Assembly: GCA_002710725.1 (NCBI GenBank)
Contig: PAKT01000048.1
Location: 1-44,707, forward strand
Reading direction: 5' to 3'
DNA: 44,707 bases
Origin: Spongiibacteraceae bacterium
GTDB lineage: Bacteria; Pseudomonadota; Gammaproteobacteria; Pseudomonadales; Spongiibacteraceae
The position numbers and the translations under genes are program-made. Below, piece after piece: positions 9,196 to 17,637 of the stretch. Positions within the stretch are counted from its first letter, which is position 1. Each line of letters begins with the position of its first letter. The notes under the pieces are model-generated. The model ran no database searches. It saw only the letters and a list, made by a program, of their open reading frames with translations, and was not told the DNA's origin.

Positions 9196-10923
9196 TTAGT
9201 CCTTGGTGACGCGATTGACTTCTTCCAGGCTGATGATGCCTGTGGCGCATTTCTTGAGGGCAGATTGGCGCAGGCTGTCAAACCCGTGTTTTCGTTGTTG
9301 TGCCGCAATCTGCAAGGAATTGCCGTCCTCCATGATAATTTGTGCGATCTCCGGTGTAATGCGAACTACTTCATAAATACCGGTACGCCCCTTATATCCC
9401 TTGTTACAGCGAGAGCAGCCGACCGGCTTGTTGAAGGTGCCGGTGGCGATCTGCTCCTCGGAAAAGCCTGCCTCTGCCAGTGCCTCGGCTGGAATCTCGG
9501 ATGGTACGGTGCACTCGCTACACAGGCGGCGGGCCAACCGTTGGGCAATAATCAGGCTGACCGACGTGGCGATGTTGAACGAGGGTACACCCATGTTGCG
9601 CAGGCGGGTAAGCGTCTCAGCGGCGCTGTTAGTGTGCAGGGTGGACAGTACCAGGTGACCGGTCTGCGCCGCTTTGACGGCGATTTCGGCAGTTTCCAGA
9701 TCCCGTATCTCACCGACCATGACGATGTCTGGATCCTGGCGCAGGAATGAGCGCAGCGCGGTGGCAAAATCGAGCCCAACCTTGGCATTGACGGCTACCT
9801 GATTGATGCCTTCGAGGTTGATTTCCACCGGGTCTTCGGCGGTGGAGATATTGGTTTCGGGGGTGTTGAGAATGTTCAGGCCAGTATAGAGCGATACCGT
9901 TTTACCGGAACCGGTTGGGCCGGTGACCAGGATCATGCCCTGGGGCTGACTCAAGGCTTCGAGGTACATTTCCTTCTGGTCGGGGTCGTAGCCGAGGGCA
10001 TCGATACCCATTTGCGCCGACGAGGGGTCGAGAATACGCAGTACAATTTTCTCGCCCCACAGGGTTGGCAGGGTGTTGACCCGGAAGTCGATGGAGCGAT
10101 TTTTGGACAACTTCATCTTGATGCGACCGTCCTGGGGAATCCTGCGCTCGGAAATGTCCATTTCCGACATGATTTTCAGTCGCGCAGAGAGCTGTCCGGA
10201 GATGGACTTTGGTGGCTTGGCCACCTCGTGCAGAATACCGTCGGTGCGAAAGCGCACCCTGTACGTTTTTTCGTAGGGTTCAAAGTGAATGTCCGAGGAG
10301 CCGCCGCGGATGGCGTCCAGCAGGACTTTGTTGACGAAGCGTACCACCGGAGCGTCGTCGCCTTCCTGAGAGACATCGTTGCCATTGTCGCCGTCCTGGT
10401 CGACCGCTTCGACTTCCAGCGCGTCGAGGCTTTCATCATCCAGGTCGCCAAAGCCGGAGCCGAGAGGCTCTTCTTCGGATTCTATGAATTTGCTGACCTG
10501 CTCGTGTAGCCGCTCTTCCTCTACAACAATAGGCTCTACCGAGAGATTAGTGTGAAACTTCAACTCGTCCAGGGCGCGCAGGTTGGTCGGGTCGGACACG
10601 GCAACAAACAGGCGCTTGCCCCGCTTCAGCAATGGCAGAACCTTGTGTTTGCTGAGCAGCTTGACGTCGACAATGTCCCGGGGGATATGCGTCAGATCAA
10701 AAGCGGTCAAATCCAGTAAGGGAAAGCCAAATTCCTCGGCGGTCGCTTTGGCCACCAGAATGCTTTCGACCAGTTCCTTGCTTGTAAGGTATTTGGCCAG
10801 GCTGACTTTTTCTTCCTGGGCAGCAGCAGCGGCATCGAGGGCCTTTTCCTCGGTGAGAATGCCGTCGGCGACGAGGCGTCGCGCCAGGCTGTTCAGGGAA
10901 GCTTTCTGCATGGTTACTGCCAT
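9196..10923 (-). CDS. pilB: type IV pilus assembly ATPase PilB
   Basis: PilB is the hexameric cytoplasmic ATPase that drives pilus extension. The 575-residue protein starts with a MshEN-type domain (about residues 20-165), a fold that binds c-di-GMP in some relatives. The Walker A motif GPTGSGKTVSLYTG has its lysine at residue 341; Walker B is DPDIVMVGEIRD, and the Asp and His boxes are present. Near the C-terminus a zinc site is formed by CSEC and CSRCNKGYKGRTGIYEV. It is the first gene of the minus-strand pilBCD-coaE-yacG set. Confidence 0.97.
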   Translation of the reverse strand: MAVTMQKASLNSLARRLVADGILTEEKALDAAAAAQEEKVSLAKYLTSKELVESILVAKATAEEFGFPLLDLTAFDLTHIPRDIVDVKLLSKHKVLPLLKRGKRLFVAVSDPTNLRALDELKFHTNLSVEPIVVEEERLHEQVSKFIESEEEPLGSGFGDLDDESLDALEVEAVDQDGDNGNDVSQEGDDAPVVRFVNKVLLDAIRGGSSDIHFEPYEKTYRVRFRTDGILHEVAKPPKSISGQLSARLKIMSEMDISERRIPQDGRIKMKLSKNRSIDFRVNTLPTLWGEKIVLRILDPSSAQMGIDALGYDPDQKEMYLEALSQPQGMILVTGPTGSGKTVSLYTGLNILNTPETNISTAEDPVEINLEGINQVAVNAKVGLDFATALRSFLRQDPDIVMVGEIRDLETAEIAVKAAQTGHLVLSTLHTNSAAETLTRLRNMGVPSFNIATSVSLIIAQRLARRLCSECTVPSEIPAEALAEAGFSEEQIATGTFNKPVGCSRCNKGYKGRTGIYEVVRITPEIAQIIMEDGNSLQIAAQQRKHGFDSLRQSALKKCATGIISLEEVNRVTKD

Positions 10924-11314
10924 AGTTGCGTCTACCTAGCTTAGTATAGCTGCATCAGCGTGAGGGCCCGAGGTCGTTTGCTCTGTTTATGGCAACCACG
11001 GCACATATACTGCTGCTTGGAACCAACCGCATAGACTGGCGGTCAATAGTTTGTCGGTCGCCAGAGTTTCAATCATTTTTCCTTTTAAATCAAGGCGATT
11101 GCGGCGCCAGTTAAAGCTGAGAGCATTGACGCACACGGCGCATTGCGCCACGCTTGGCTCTGTAGCCTGCACAAAACCGGCCAGCCAGCTGCCGGCGGAG
11201 CCGCGTATGGGCCGAAAACGCAGTGGTGCCAGTGCTTTGCATGGGTAAAGTGCTTGGCATCGGAGCCCATCGCTCAGTATGATGCCACGCATAACGCGAT
11301 AAAAGGATCTGCTT
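10924..11314. other. 391-base intergenic region upstream of pilB
   Basis: This region lies between the divergent pilB and DUF3014 genes and must hold both promoters. On the minus strand a TATACT element lies about 20 bases upstream of the pilB start, but I see no convincing -35. A 117-codon minus-strand frame (10987-11340) crosses the start of the DUF3014 gene; it resembles no family I know and I do not call it. I find no tRNA or pilin gene, although related bacteria often carry these beside pilB. Confidence 0.4.
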
Positions 11315-12172
11315 GTGAACGGAAAAATCATTCTTGCCATTCTGGTAGCAATTTCAGGGGCTGTCGGTTACGTCTTCTATACGTCGTCGCAGTCGGAGTG
11401 GAATGAGGTCAGCGAGTCCGAGCCAGTCGTCGAGCCGGTGTCGCCCACAGCTGAGCCTGAGCCCGAACCGCCAAAGCCGGAACCCAAGCCAGAGCCTGCT
11501 GAAGAACCAGAACCGGTGGAAGTGGCTGAAGAATCAGAGCCGGTGGACGTGGCTGAAGAGCCCGTTGCGCCCGAACCCGATCTGGTGCAGGCGCCCGACT
11601 CGCTGGCTGGCAGCGATGCTACGGTAAAGCAGGCAGTCACCGACCTGGCGCAAAAAATGCTGCGCTGGTTGACACCGGCCGAACAGATTCGCAAATGGGT
11701 GTTGACGGTTGACCTGCTGGCCAGTGACAAGATTCCGTACAAGCACACGCCGGTCAAATACGAGAAGGATCCTTTTCTGGTGCTGCCCACCGGCGACAAG
11801 ACCTACGTGGCAGACAGCGGCAACTATTCACGCTGGAATGAGATTGTTGCGGTGGTTTCTGAAATCCCGGTACAGGACGCAGCCCGCTATTATCGCGAGT
11901 GGTCACCGCTGCTGGAAAAAGCCTACGACGAGCTGGGCAAGCAGGGCAGTTTCCACGAGCGATTTATGAAGGCTCTGGCCAACATGCGCGCGGTGAGCGA
12001 ACCGCCCGTGGGCGCCACGCTGGTGCGACCTCATATTTTTTACCAGTATGCGGACCCTGAACTGGAGGCGGCCTCTCCCTTGACCAAATGGATGTGGCGT
12101 CTCGGCCCGGACAATATGTTGGAGCTGCAGGACTTTGCCCGCAACCTGAGTGCTGAACTCAACTATCGATGA
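11315..12172 (+). CDS. DUF3014 membrane-anchored protein
   Basis: A 285-residue protein with one N-terminal transmembrane helix (about residues 4-22, IILAILVAISGAVGYVFY). A long Pro/Glu/Lys-rich spacer of PEPEPPKPEPKPEP type follows (about 30-90), then a globular DUF3014 domain (about 100-280). The topology suggests that the globular domain is held out in the periplasm on the extended spacer. The function of the family is unknown. The start is a GTG preceded by AAAAGGA seven bases upstream. A hairpin follows the stop, so it is probably transcribed alone. Confidence 0.85.
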   Translation: MNGKIILAILVAISGAVGYVFYTSSQSEWNEVSESEPVVEPVSPTAEPEPEPPKPEPKPEPAEEPEPVEVAEESEPVDVAEEPVAPEPDLVQAPDSLAGSDATVKQAVTDLAQKMLRWLTPAEQIRKWVLTVDLLASDKIPYKHTPVKYEKDPFLVLPTGDKTYVADSGNYSRWNEIVAVVSEIPVQDAARYYREWSPLLEKAYDELGKQGSFHERFMKALANMRAVSEPPVGATLVRPHIFYQYADPELEAASPLTKWMWRLGPDNMLELQDFARNLSAELNYR

Positions 12173-12182
12173 GGGTAGAATA

Positions 12183-12205
12183 GCGCGGGGCTTTAGTCCC
12201 CGCGC
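12183..12205 (+). terminator. hairpin after the DUF3014 gene
   Basis: A perfect 8-bp GC stem, GCGCGGGG with CCCCGCGC and a 7-base loop, begins ten bases after the DUF3014 stop codon. There is no clear T-run after it, so termination is likely but not certain. Confidence 0.5.
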
Positions 12206-12250
12206 TTACACTGACAACAAACCCTCATTGCGAAGTAAAGAGAACGATTC

Positions 12251-12892
12251 ATGGATACCTCTCGAACCCTTCTGGAAAACAACAGAAACTGGGCTGCAGC
12301 CATCAAAGCTGAAGACCCCACCTTCTTTGAACAGCTTTCTGCTCAGCAGTCTCCTGAATACCTGTGGATTGGCTGCTCCGACAGTCGCGTGCCGGCGAAT
12401 CAGATCGTCGGTAAAATGCCGGGCGAAGTATTTGTGCATCGCAATATCGCCAATGTGGTGATTCACACTGACCTGAATTGCCAGTCGGTCATTCAATTCG
12501 CGGTTGAAGTGCTCAAGGTGAAGCACGTGATTGTGTGCGGTCACTACGGCTGTGGCGGTGTTATGGCGGCCATGGGCAGTTCTCAGTTTGGCCTGATCGA
12601 CAACTGGCTGCGCAATATCAAAGATGTGTATCGCCGTCACGAACAGGAGCTGCTCGCTATCGAAGACGAAGCAGAGCGTGTCAACAGGCTGTGCGAGTAC
12701 AACGTGCTGGCGCAGCTTGAAAACGTCTGTCACACGACGACCATCCAGAATGCCTGGGCCCGCGGTCAGGAGTTGTATGTGCACGGCTGGATTTACAGTA
12801 TCAAGGACGGTCTGATTCGCGATCTGCGTTCAACCATCTCCGCTCCCGGCCAACTGTCTGATGTCTATCAGGTAGAGTGCCAGAACGGCTAG
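12251..12892 (+). CDS. can: beta-class carbonic anhydrase
   Basis: This zinc enzyme interconverts CO2 and bicarbonate, supplying bicarbonate for carboxylations and helping pH balance in the cytoplasm. The zinc ligands fall at the positions seen in Escherichia coli Can: Cys42 and Asp44 in GCSDSRVPANQIV, and His98 and Cys101 in CGHYGCGGV. The 213-residue length is normal. It is preceded by a good AAAGAGA-type ribosome binding site and stands between a hairpin upstream and a structured leader of the next gene downstream. Confidence 0.96.
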   Translation: MDTSRTLLENNRNWAAAIKAEDPTFFEQLSAQQSPEYLWIGCSDSRVPANQIVGKMPGEVFVHRNIANVVIHTDLNCQSVIQFAVEVLKVKHVIVCGHYGCGGVMAAMGSSQFGLIDNWLRNIKDVYRRHEQELLAIEDEAERVNRLCEYNVLAQLENVCHTTTIQNAWARGQELYVHGWIYSIKDGLIRDLRSTISAPGQLSDVYQVECQNG

Positions 12893-12945
12893 GCCATACC
12901 GCTTGACCCCGTCACCCGTATGGGTGGCGAGTTCCGCCCGATGAC

Positions 12946-12988
12946 GCCATTACAATCAGTCTTTTGCAAAGAGGCTGGTTGTAATGGC
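12946..12988 (+). promoter_or_regulatory. 20-bp hairpin masking a ribosome binding site and start codon
   Basis: Bases 12946-12965 can pair with 12969-12988 along the whole length: 20 consecutive pairs including four G-U wobbles, closing on a GCA triloop. The outer ten pairs are a perfect inverted repeat (GCCATTACAA with TTGTAATGGC). The right arm contains both the AAGAGG ribosome binding site (12969-12974) and the ATG at 12984, so the folded mRNA would block initiation. No T-run follows, which argues against a simple terminator for the carbonic anhydrase gene. The pairing is read directly from the sequence; a regulatory role is inference. Confidence 0.6.
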
Positions 12989-13910
12989 TGTTACCCCTGT
13001 TGATCTTACCAATAAGAAAATCCTGATAACCGGCCCGACTGGCCAGGTTGCGCGGCCGGTTGTCGAGGCTCTGGCCAAACAGGCTCAGGTGACCGCGCTG
13101 GCGCGCTTCAGCGACGAGGCGCAGAAAGCAGAGCTGGAAGCACTTGGTGTTGCCACCGTCAAAGCCGATCTGGCAGACCGAAATTCTCTTGCGGGCTGTC
13201 CGAAGGATTTTGACTACGTGCTCAATTTTGCCGTGGTTAAAAGCGGTGATTTTGACTACGACCTGAAGGCGAATGCCGAAGGGGTGGGCAACCTGATGAG
13301 CCATTGCGCCGGGGTGAAAGCCTTCCTGCATTTCTCCTCCACTGCGGTTTATGAGTACGCCGGTCATGAGCCTCGCAAGGAATCAGATCCGCTGGGCGAC
13401 AATCACCGCGTAATGTTTCCTACCTACAGCATCTGCAAGATCGCTGCAGAAACGGTCTGTCGCTTCGTCGCCCATCAGCAGTCTATCCCGACGACCATAG
13501 CGCGACTGAGTGTGCCCTATGGTGACAATGGCGGCTGGCCATTTTTTCATTTGCTGATGATGAAAGAGGGGATGCCCATCGATGTGCACCCGGAGCAGCC
13601 GAACACCTACAATCTGCTCCATGCGCAGGACTATATCGCCAAGATTCCCTACCTGCTCGCAGCTGCCACCCCAGAGGTGACCACCACCAATTTCGGCGGT
13701 TCACAGGCGGTCAGCATTGAAGAGTGGTGTGCCTACCTGTCTGAGCTCAGTGGTTTTGAGCCGGTATTTAACCCCAATCCGAAGGCCTTTGGCGCCTTGC
13801 AGATAGATACCACGCGGATGCACGAGCTGATTGGCGAAACCTCAGTTGATTGGCGAGATGGGGTTCGTTCGATGATTCAGGCGCTGGCACCAGACCTGAT
13901 CAAATCCTGA
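12984..13910 (+). CDS. NAD-dependent epimerase/dehydratase family protein
   Basis: A 308-residue extended short-chain dehydrogenase/reductase. The nucleotide-binding motif is GPTGQVARPVVEAL (near residues 18-31), a variant of GxxGxxG. The catalytic-type YxxxK is YSICKIAAE, with the serines of FLHFSSTAVYEY upstream. Members act on nucleotide sugars or related NAD(P)-linked substrates; the substrate here cannot be told. No alternative start exists near the N-terminus, so the start buried in the hairpin at 12946-12988 must be used. It is convergent with the AlgP-like gene. Confidence 0.85.
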   Translation: MAVTPVDLTNKKILITGPTGQVARPVVEALAKQAQVTALARFSDEAQKAELEALGVATVKADLADRNSLAGCPKDFDYVLNFAVVKSGDFDYDLKANAEGVGNLMSHCAGVKAFLHFSSTAVYEYAGHEPRKESDPLGDNHRVMFPTYSICKIAAETVCRFVAHQQSIPTTIARLSVPYGDNGGWPFFHLLMMKEGMPIDVHPEQPNTYNLLHAQDYIAKIPYLLAAATPEVTTTNFGGSQAVSIEEWCAYLSELSGFEPVFNPNPKAFGALQIDTTRMHELIGETSVDWRDGVRSMIQALAPDLIKS

Positions 13911-13922
13911 AAGGATGGAATA

Positions 13923-13945
13923 GGGCGCGCCGCAGGGGCGCGCCC
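13923..13945. terminator. bidirectional hairpin between convergent genes
   Basis: A perfect 9-bp GC-only stem (GGGCGCGCC with GGCGCGCCC, 5-base loop) lies in the 45-base gap between the convergent epimerase and AlgP-like genes. Neither side has a long T-run, but position and strength suggest it terminates both transcripts. Confidence 0.5.
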
Positions 13946-13955
13946 GGCGGGCTGA

Positions 13956-14543
13956 TCAGGCTTTTGCCTTGGCGGCAGACTTTTTCTTGGCGGGAGCCTT
14001 CTTCTTAGCCGGAGCTTTCTTGGCAGCGGCTTTTTTCGCGGGGGCTTTCTTCTTGGCTGGAGCTTTTTTCTTGGCGGGAGCCTTCTTCTTAGCCGGAGCC
14101 TTCTTGGCGGCAGCCTTTTTCTTGGCAGGAGCTTTCTTCTTCCCTGAGACTGTTTTCCTGCGGGCAGCCAAGCGAGCCTTGCCAACCGCGATCGCGCGGT
14201 TGTACTCGGTTTTCACCGCGTCGAAATCTTCTTTGGTCAGTGACAGCACCGCGCGAGCGTCCTGCTCCAGATCCTTGGCTTTGTCGAGCGCGTCCTTGGC
14301 TTTGTTGATCTGCTGCTCCAAGCGGGAGTTGAACTCCTTCTTCGCTTTTGCCTGCAGTTCCTTAAGCCGTTTTTGCTCGTCGGAAATACGCTTGCGCGCT
14401 TTTTCAACCTGGGATTTAGCCTGATTTACAGCATTTTCAGCGTCTTTGACCAGGTTGTTGCGCGCTGTTTCCAGCTTGCTTTCCAGGGCTTCTATTTCTC
14501 TTCTGATTGCAGCTATTGGGTCTGAGGATTTTCGAGTGGCCAT
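13956..14543 (-). CDS. AlgP-like histone-H1-like alanine/lysine-rich protein
   Basis: A 195-residue basic protein in two parts. Residues 1-130 form long charged helices of coiled-coil type (AAIRREIEALESKLETA and following). Residues 130-195 are an almost pure repeat of AKKKAPAKK-type units, as in the C-terminal tail of eukaryotic histone H1. AlgP (AlgR3) of Pseudomonas aeruginosa has the same organisation and was linked to alginate gene regulation; DNA binding by the tail is expected. The symbol algP is plausible, but I leave it blank because orthology is not provable here. The repeat DNA is described separately. Confidence 0.85.
   Translation of the reverse strand: MATRKSSDPIAAIRREIEALESKLETARNNLVKDAENAVNQAKSQVEKARKRISDEQKRLKELQAKAKKEFNSRLEQQINKAKDALDKAKDLEQDARAVLSLTKEDFDAVKTEYNRAIAVGKARLAARRKTVSGKKKAPAKKKAAAKKAPAKKKAPAKKKAPAKKKAPAKKAAAKKAPAKKKAPAKKKSAAKAKA
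13971..14140. repeat. direct repeats encoding the Lys/Ala tail
   Basis: The tail region is built from in-frame direct repeats. The clearest pair is 13981-14036 and 14065-14120, displaced by 84 bases (28 codons) and nearly identical. Unequal recombination or slippage between copies would change tail length without breaking the frame, as reported for algP in Pseudomonas. Confidence 0.8.
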
Positions 14544-14684
14544 CCGAAGCTTCCTTATTTGCGTTAAGTGACAGCGTTGCGGTGAATCATCGGATCACAA
14601 AGTGATCACTGCTGATTAGCCATACAATAGCAGAAACACAGAATTTGAACAGGATTTGATCAATAGGAAAGGGGTAAAAATAAA

Positions 14685-14714
14685 AAAGCCCCGGTGCGTG
14701 AGCAGCGGGGCTTT
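14685..14714 (-). terminator. rho-independent terminator of the pnt operon
   Basis: On the minus strand, 20 bases after the pntB stop, AAAGCCCCG pairs with CGGGGCTTT and runs straight into a T-rich tract (TTTTTTATTTTT, 14679-14690 read in reverse). This is a textbook intrinsic terminator. Confidence 0.88.
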
Positions 14715-14734
14715 GTGTGGAGCGGGGTTTCGGT

Positions 14735-16138
14735 CTAGCCGTTTTCCAGTGCAGTGGTAATGTCCACCACCGCTTTTTTACCGTCCCCGAATACCATCAG
14801 CGTGTTATCCAGAGCAAACAGCGGGTTGGGCAGACCGGCAAAACCGGCGCTCAGGCTGCGCTTGATAACGACCACGGTGCGGGCTTTGTCCACGTTCAGA
14901 ATCGGCATGCCGTAGATGGGGCTGCCTTTGTCTTCGCGGGCCATCGGATTGGTTACGTCATTGGCTCCCAGAACAATCGCTACATCACAGTCATCAAACT
15001 GCGGGTTGATGCGTTCCATCTCCACCAGCTTTTCGTAAGGTACTTCGGCTTCTGCCAGCAGTACGTTCATGTGGCCGGGCATACGACCGGCAACCGGGTG
15101 AATGGCATACAGCACTTCACCGCCGTTGCGCTCGATGGCGTCAGCCAGTTCGCGCACGGCGTGCTGAGCCTGCGACAGAGCCATACCGAACCCGGGAACG
15201 ATGATAACTTTCTGGGCGGTCTCCAGCAGCATGCCAATTTCTTCAGGGCTGGCGCTGGTGATTTTGCCTTCGTAGATTTCATCGCCGGCACCTTCGCCGC
15301 CGGTATCGGCACCCATGCGACCAAACAGTACGTTGGGCAGCGAGCGGTTCATTGCCACACACATGATTTTGGTCAGGATCAGGCCTGAGGCGCCAACCAG
15401 CGAACCGGATACGATCAGTACGGTGTTACCCATAACGAAACCGGCGAATGCAGCCGCGATACCGGAGTAGCTGTTCAGCAGAGCGATAACCACGGGCATG
15501 TCGGCGCCGCCAATCGGCAGTACCAAAGTCAGACCGAGGATCGCGGCCAGGCCGATAGCCAGCCAGAAATACATGGCATTGGTCGGGTCGATGGCCAGCA
15601 TGACTGAGCTTGCCAGAGCGCCGATCAGCAGCAGGCCGTTAAAGCCAGTCATGCCAGGGAAGCCGATGGGCTGTCCGGGCATGATTTCCTGCAGTTTCGC
15701 GAAAGCGATCAGTGAGCCGGTGACAGTCAGTGAGCCGATGATAACGGTCAGGGCAATGGTGATCAGCGTGATCGTGCCCAGAGCGCCTGCGGCAAAGCCG
15801 GCGCCGCCCATAGTCTGCAGGTAGCTGGCCGCGGCCAGGCCGAGCGAGGCACCGCCACCAAAGCCGTTCAGTATCGCAACCAGCTGTGGCATGGCGGTCA
15901 TTTGAACTTTCTTGGCCAGTACCGCACCGATACCGCCGCCCAGCAGGGCGCCGGCAATGATCAGATCAAAGCTGACGATGCTGTTATCCAACAGCGTAAC
16001 CGCCACGGCCAAAAACATACCGGTGGCCGACAGCATATTGCCGCGCACCGCCGTTTTCGGGCGGGTCAGCCCTTTAATACCCAGAATAAACAGGATCGCT
16101 GCTGCCAGGTAGGCGAGGTTCATCCCTATATCCAGCAT
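14735..16138 (-). CDS. pntB: NAD(P) transhydrogenase subunit beta
   Basis: PntB is the beta subunit of the proton-translocating transhydrogenase, which uses the proton gradient to reduce NADP+ with NADH. The 467-residue protein has about eight or nine transmembrane helices followed by the cytoplasmic NADP(H)-binding domain III. That domain shows VIIVPGFGMALSQAQHAV and VLGANDVTNPMAREDKGSPI. A strong AGGAAGGA site precedes the ATG. It is three bases downstream of pntA2 and ends before a clear terminator. Confidence 0.97.
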   Translation of the reverse strand: MLDIGMNLAYLAAAILFILGIKGLTRPKTAVRGNMLSATGMFLAVAVTLLDNSIVSFDLIIAGALLGGGIGAVLAKKVQMTAMPQLVAILNGFGGGASLGLAAASYLQTMGGAGFAAGALGTITLITIALTVIIGSLTVTGSLIAFAKLQEIMPGQPIGFPGMTGFNGLLLIGALASSVMLAIDPTNAMYFWLAIGLAAILGLTLVLPIGGADMPVVIALLNSYSGIAAAFAGFVMGNTVLIVSGSLVGASGLILTKIMCVAMNRSLPNVLFGRMGADTGGEGAGDEIYEGKITSASPEEIGMLLETAQKVIIVPGFGMALSQAQHAVRELADAIERNGGEVLYAIHPVAGRMPGHMNVLLAEAEVPYEKLVEMERINPQFDDCDVAIVLGANDVTNPMAREDKGSPIYGMPILNVDKARTVVVIKRSLSAGFAGLPNPLFALDNTLMVFGDGKKAVVDITTALENG

Positions 16139-16141
16139 GGT

Positions 16142-16426
16142 TTAATCCTTCCTCTTGAACATGGCGAGCATTCGGTTGGTGACCATATAGCCGCCAACCA
16201 CGTTGATGGATGCGAGTACCACCGCGACAAAGCCGAGCCAGCGGGCGATTTCACCGCCATCGGCATTACCGGCCGCCAAAATGGCGCCAACCAGGGCGAT
16301 ACCTGAAATGGCGTTGGTGCCCGACATCAGCGGGGTGTGCAGTGTGGGTGGAACTTTGGTGATCAGCTCCACGCCGAGCATGAGGGCGAGCACAAACAGG
16401 CTCACCTGCATAATCAGAATTTCCAT
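16142..16426 (-). CDS. pntAB: NAD(P) transhydrogenase subunit alpha 2 (membrane part)
   Basis: A 94-residue, three-helix membrane protein equivalent to the C-terminal membrane part of Escherichia coli PntA. The segment TPLMSGTNAISGIALVGAI is characteristic. Here the alpha subunit is split into two genes, as in Rhodospirillum rubrum. The ATG at 16426 follows an AGGAGAG ribosome binding site and lies two bases after the pntA1 stop. Confidence 0.95.
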   Translation of the reverse strand: MEILIMQVSLFVLALMLGVELITKVPPTLHTPLMSGTNAISGIALVGAILAAGNADGGEIARWLGFVAVVLASINVVGGYMVTNRMLAMFKRKD

Positions 16427-16428
16427 GC

Positions 16429-17637
16429 TTACTCTCCTGTTTTCTCTTCGGCTTCTTCTTGGGGAGTGCCCAGCTGCATGGCCGGAAGCCCGAGAATGTT
16501 GCGGATCATCGCGTGAGTGACCTCGCCGTTGTGGGTAACCACGGTGCCGGCAACCACTTCGTCGTCAAAGTCGAACTCGAGTACGCCTTCGTCGTTCAGC
16601 AGCAGGTTCAGCAGGGTAGTGAGGTTGTTGCCGAACATCTGACTGGCGTGGAAGGGGTGACGGGCCGGCAGGTTGAGCGGACCGGAGATGATTACGCCAT
16701 CGACGTTGATCGTTTCACCGGCCTTGGTGGCAGCGCAGTTACCGCCGCGCTCGGCAGCGATATCGACAATCACGGTGCCGGGCTGAACGGATTTCAGCAT
16801 CTCTTCCGTAATCAATACGGGCGAGCGACGACCGGGAACGGCGGCGGTGGTGATAATGATGTCCTGCTCGGCCAGCACTTTGGCCAGCGCAGCTTGCTGC
16901 TGGGCCAGTTGCTCGGCAGTTTGCTCTTTGGCGTAACCGCCAGTGTCTTCTGACTCGTCGGTTTCCAGTTCCAGATCAACCGGCTTGGCGCCAACGGACA
17001 GGATCTGGTCGCGGGCTGCCGGGCGAATATCGTAAGCCGATACTACAGCGCCCAGGCGCTTGGCCGTGGCACAGGCCTGCAGGCCGGCAACACCGGCACC
17101 GAGAACCAGTACATTGGCGGCTTTCAGAGTGCCCGCCGCGGTCATCATCATCGGGAAAATGCGAGGCGCAAGTGAGGCGCCGTGCAATACCGCGTGGTAG
17201 CCGCCGATGGTCGCCATGGAAGAGAGCACGTCCATGCTCTGGGCGCGGCTGATTCGGGGTACCATCTCGAGACCGAGGGAGGTAACGCCGGTTTCAGCAA
17301 TTTTGGCGGCGGTTTCAGATTCGCCGAGCGGATCCAGCATACCGGCGATAATCTGACCTTTGCGCAGACGCGCAAGGTGAGTATCGCGCACACTGGGGTC
17401 GGGGCTGACTGGCTGAATGCCGAGAACCACTTCCGAGCGCTCGAAAATCGCGTCGGTAGACTCAACGATTTCCGCTCCGGCGGCCTTGAAATCCTCGTCA
17501 CTGATACCAGCGGCCAGTCCGGCTCCGGTCTCTACGAGGCAAGTCTGGCCTTTTTCAACCAGGGTTTTGATATTCGGGGGTGTGAGCGCTACACGGGTTT
17601 CTCCGGCGGCGTGCTCACGGCACAATCCAATTATCAC
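16429..17637 (-). CDS. pntAA: NAD(P) transhydrogenase subunit alpha 1 (NAD-binding)
   Basis: The soluble NAD(H)-binding domain I of the transhydrogenase, related to alanine dehydrogenase. Visible signatures are ETRVALTPPN near the N-terminus, the nucleotide-binding VLGAGVAGLQACATAKRLGA, the mobile-loop region and PGTVIVDIAAERGGN. I choose the GTG at 17637, which starts VIIGLCREHAAGETRVALTP like other family members and has AAGGAG six bases upstream. A longer frame begins at an ATG at 17688, but that would add 17 non-family residues and place the ribosome binding site inside the gene. It leads the pntAA-pntAB-pntB operon. Confidence 0.94.
   Translation of the reverse strand: MIIGLCREHAAGETRVALTPPNIKTLVEKGQTCLVETGAGLAAGISDEDFKAAGAEIVESTDAIFERSEVVLGIQPVSPDPSVRDTHLARLRKGQIIAGMLDPLGESETAAKIAETGVTSLGLEMVPRISRAQSMDVLSSMATIGGYHAVLHGASLAPRIFPMMMTAAGTLKAANVLVLGAGVAGLQACATAKRLGAVVSAYDIRPAARDQILSVGAKPVDLELETDESEDTGGYAKEQTAEQLAQQQAALAKVLAEQDIIITTAAVPGRRSPVLITEEMLKSVQPGTVIVDIAAERGGNCAATKAGETINVDGVIISGPLNLPARHPFHASQMFGNNLTTLLNLLLNDEGVLEFDFDDEVVAGTVVTHNGEVTHAMIRNILGLPAMQLGTPQEEAEEKTGE

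Noticed and set aside
10987-11340. 117-codon minus-strand frame upstream of pilB
   Set aside because: There is no family resemblance and no ribosome binding site, and it overlaps the start of the DUF3014 gene. I looked for a pilin (leader peptide, hydrophobic N-terminus) and found none.
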